Made by a program: the position numbers and the translations under genes. This document shows positions 63,773 to 64,000 of a DNA stretch of 64,000 nucleotides, one piece after another (positions within the stretch are counted from its first letter, which is position 1; each line of letters begins with the position of its first letter). Source of the DNA: an uncultured Prochlorococcus sp. (GTDB taxonomy: Bacteria; Cyanobacteriota; Cyanobacteriia; PCC-6307; Cyanobiaceae); assembly GCA_902521995.1 (NCBI GenBank), contig CABYTO010000002.1:1-64000 (forward strand). The letters run 5' to 3'. The notes below the pieces were generated by a model that worked only from the letters and a program-made list of their open reading frames with translations, ran no database searches and was not told the DNA's origin.

Positions 63773-64000
63773 ATGGTAAAAGGTTTTTCTGATAATGAAG
63801 TTAAGAATAATAATCAAAATACTCAAATAAAAGAAAAAAAAGGCTTAGCTGGTTTTCTTAAAGGCAAGAAATTTACTTACACTTTGCCAGGCAAAAAACA
63901 AATAAATATTTTTGGATCAATAGTAATAGGCTTAAATATGATTTTAGTATTGCTAGTTATCCTGTATTTAAAGAATCAAGAATTCCATGACTTTGTATTT
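63773..64000 (+). CDS. membrane-anchored protein, 3' end beyond the window
   Basis: The first 76 codons are visible. A charged head (KGFSDNEVKNNNQ, KEKKGLAGFLKGKKF) leads to a span at about 48-66 (FGSIVIGLNMILVLLVILYL), and the frame continues past 64000. The topology is that of an inner-membrane protein with its main domain outside. Family cannot be judged from this part. Confidence 0.6.
   Translation, partial: MVKGFSDNEVKNNNQNTQIKEKKGLAGFLKGKKFTYTLPGKKQINIFGSIVIGLNMILVLLVILYLKNQEFHDFVF

Noticed and set aside
1-64000. CRISPR arrays, insertion sequences, integrases, prophage genes, long repeats
   Set aside because: No regularly spaced repeats, transposase or integrase motifs were found. The accessory character of the first 25 kb rests on gene content alone.

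Overview
The window looks like a piece of the chromosome of a high-light-adapted Prochlorococcus. The DNA is very AT-rich. kaiB and kaiC are present without kaiA. There are three high-light-inducible (Hli) proteins with the TGQ(I/V)IPG ending, an NblS/Hik33-type kinase, a plant-type ferredoxin, a 'photosystem II S4 domain' protein and several families known mainly from cyanobacteria (DUF1825, DUF3086, DUF3119). Functions were assigned by reading motifs and family resemblance; no searches were run.

Layout. (1) About 1-25 kb is accessory-like. It holds a GT87-type and a GT2-GtrA glycosyltransferase with an LptF/LptG-type permease, three hli genes, two membrane fatty-acid desaturases, a DMT exporter, and about two dozen proteins of 30-110 residues, many with one membrane span. 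Scattered enzymes lie among them: a DUF938 methyltransferase, an FAD oxidoreductase, a GAF protein with a Cys4 tail, pirin, MurD and an SDR. (2) 24.3-26.5 kb holds a divergent pair of odd DNA-repair-like proteins: a stand-alone NAD+-ligase adenylation domain, and a photolyase-like protein whose FAD domain comes first and whose alpha/beta domain comes last. (3) 26.6-38.5 kb is mostly housekeeping: serA-prmA, petF, rnz, a SpoIID protein, truB, rpmA and rplU. (4) 39-43 kb holds the clock genes kaiB-kaiC, convergent with an NblS-like kinase. (5) 43-51.4 kb holds purD, purC and the outer-membrane run bamA-lpxC-fabZ-lpxA-lpxB-msrA. (6) 51.4-64 kb holds pepA, tyrS, pyrF, plsY, a DUF3086 / DUF3119 / MlaE-type permease / MFS group, tRNA-Gly, glgX, HU and a gene cut by the right edge.

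How the parts fit. Several modules serve the cell envelope and lipids: BamA and LpxCAB, the LptF-like permease, the MlaE-like permease, PlsY and two desaturases. Clock output, light-stress sensing (NblS) and Hli proteins sit in the same window. The genome is tightly packed. Six convergent gene pairs share 4-17 bp at their 3' ends, and several same-strand neighbours overlap by 1-8 bp. The least explained parts are the small-protein-dense first 17 kb, a terminator with no upstream gene at 6417-6452 that suggests a small RNA, a twin-CX3C miniprotein at 9847-10005, and the ligase/photolyase-like pair.
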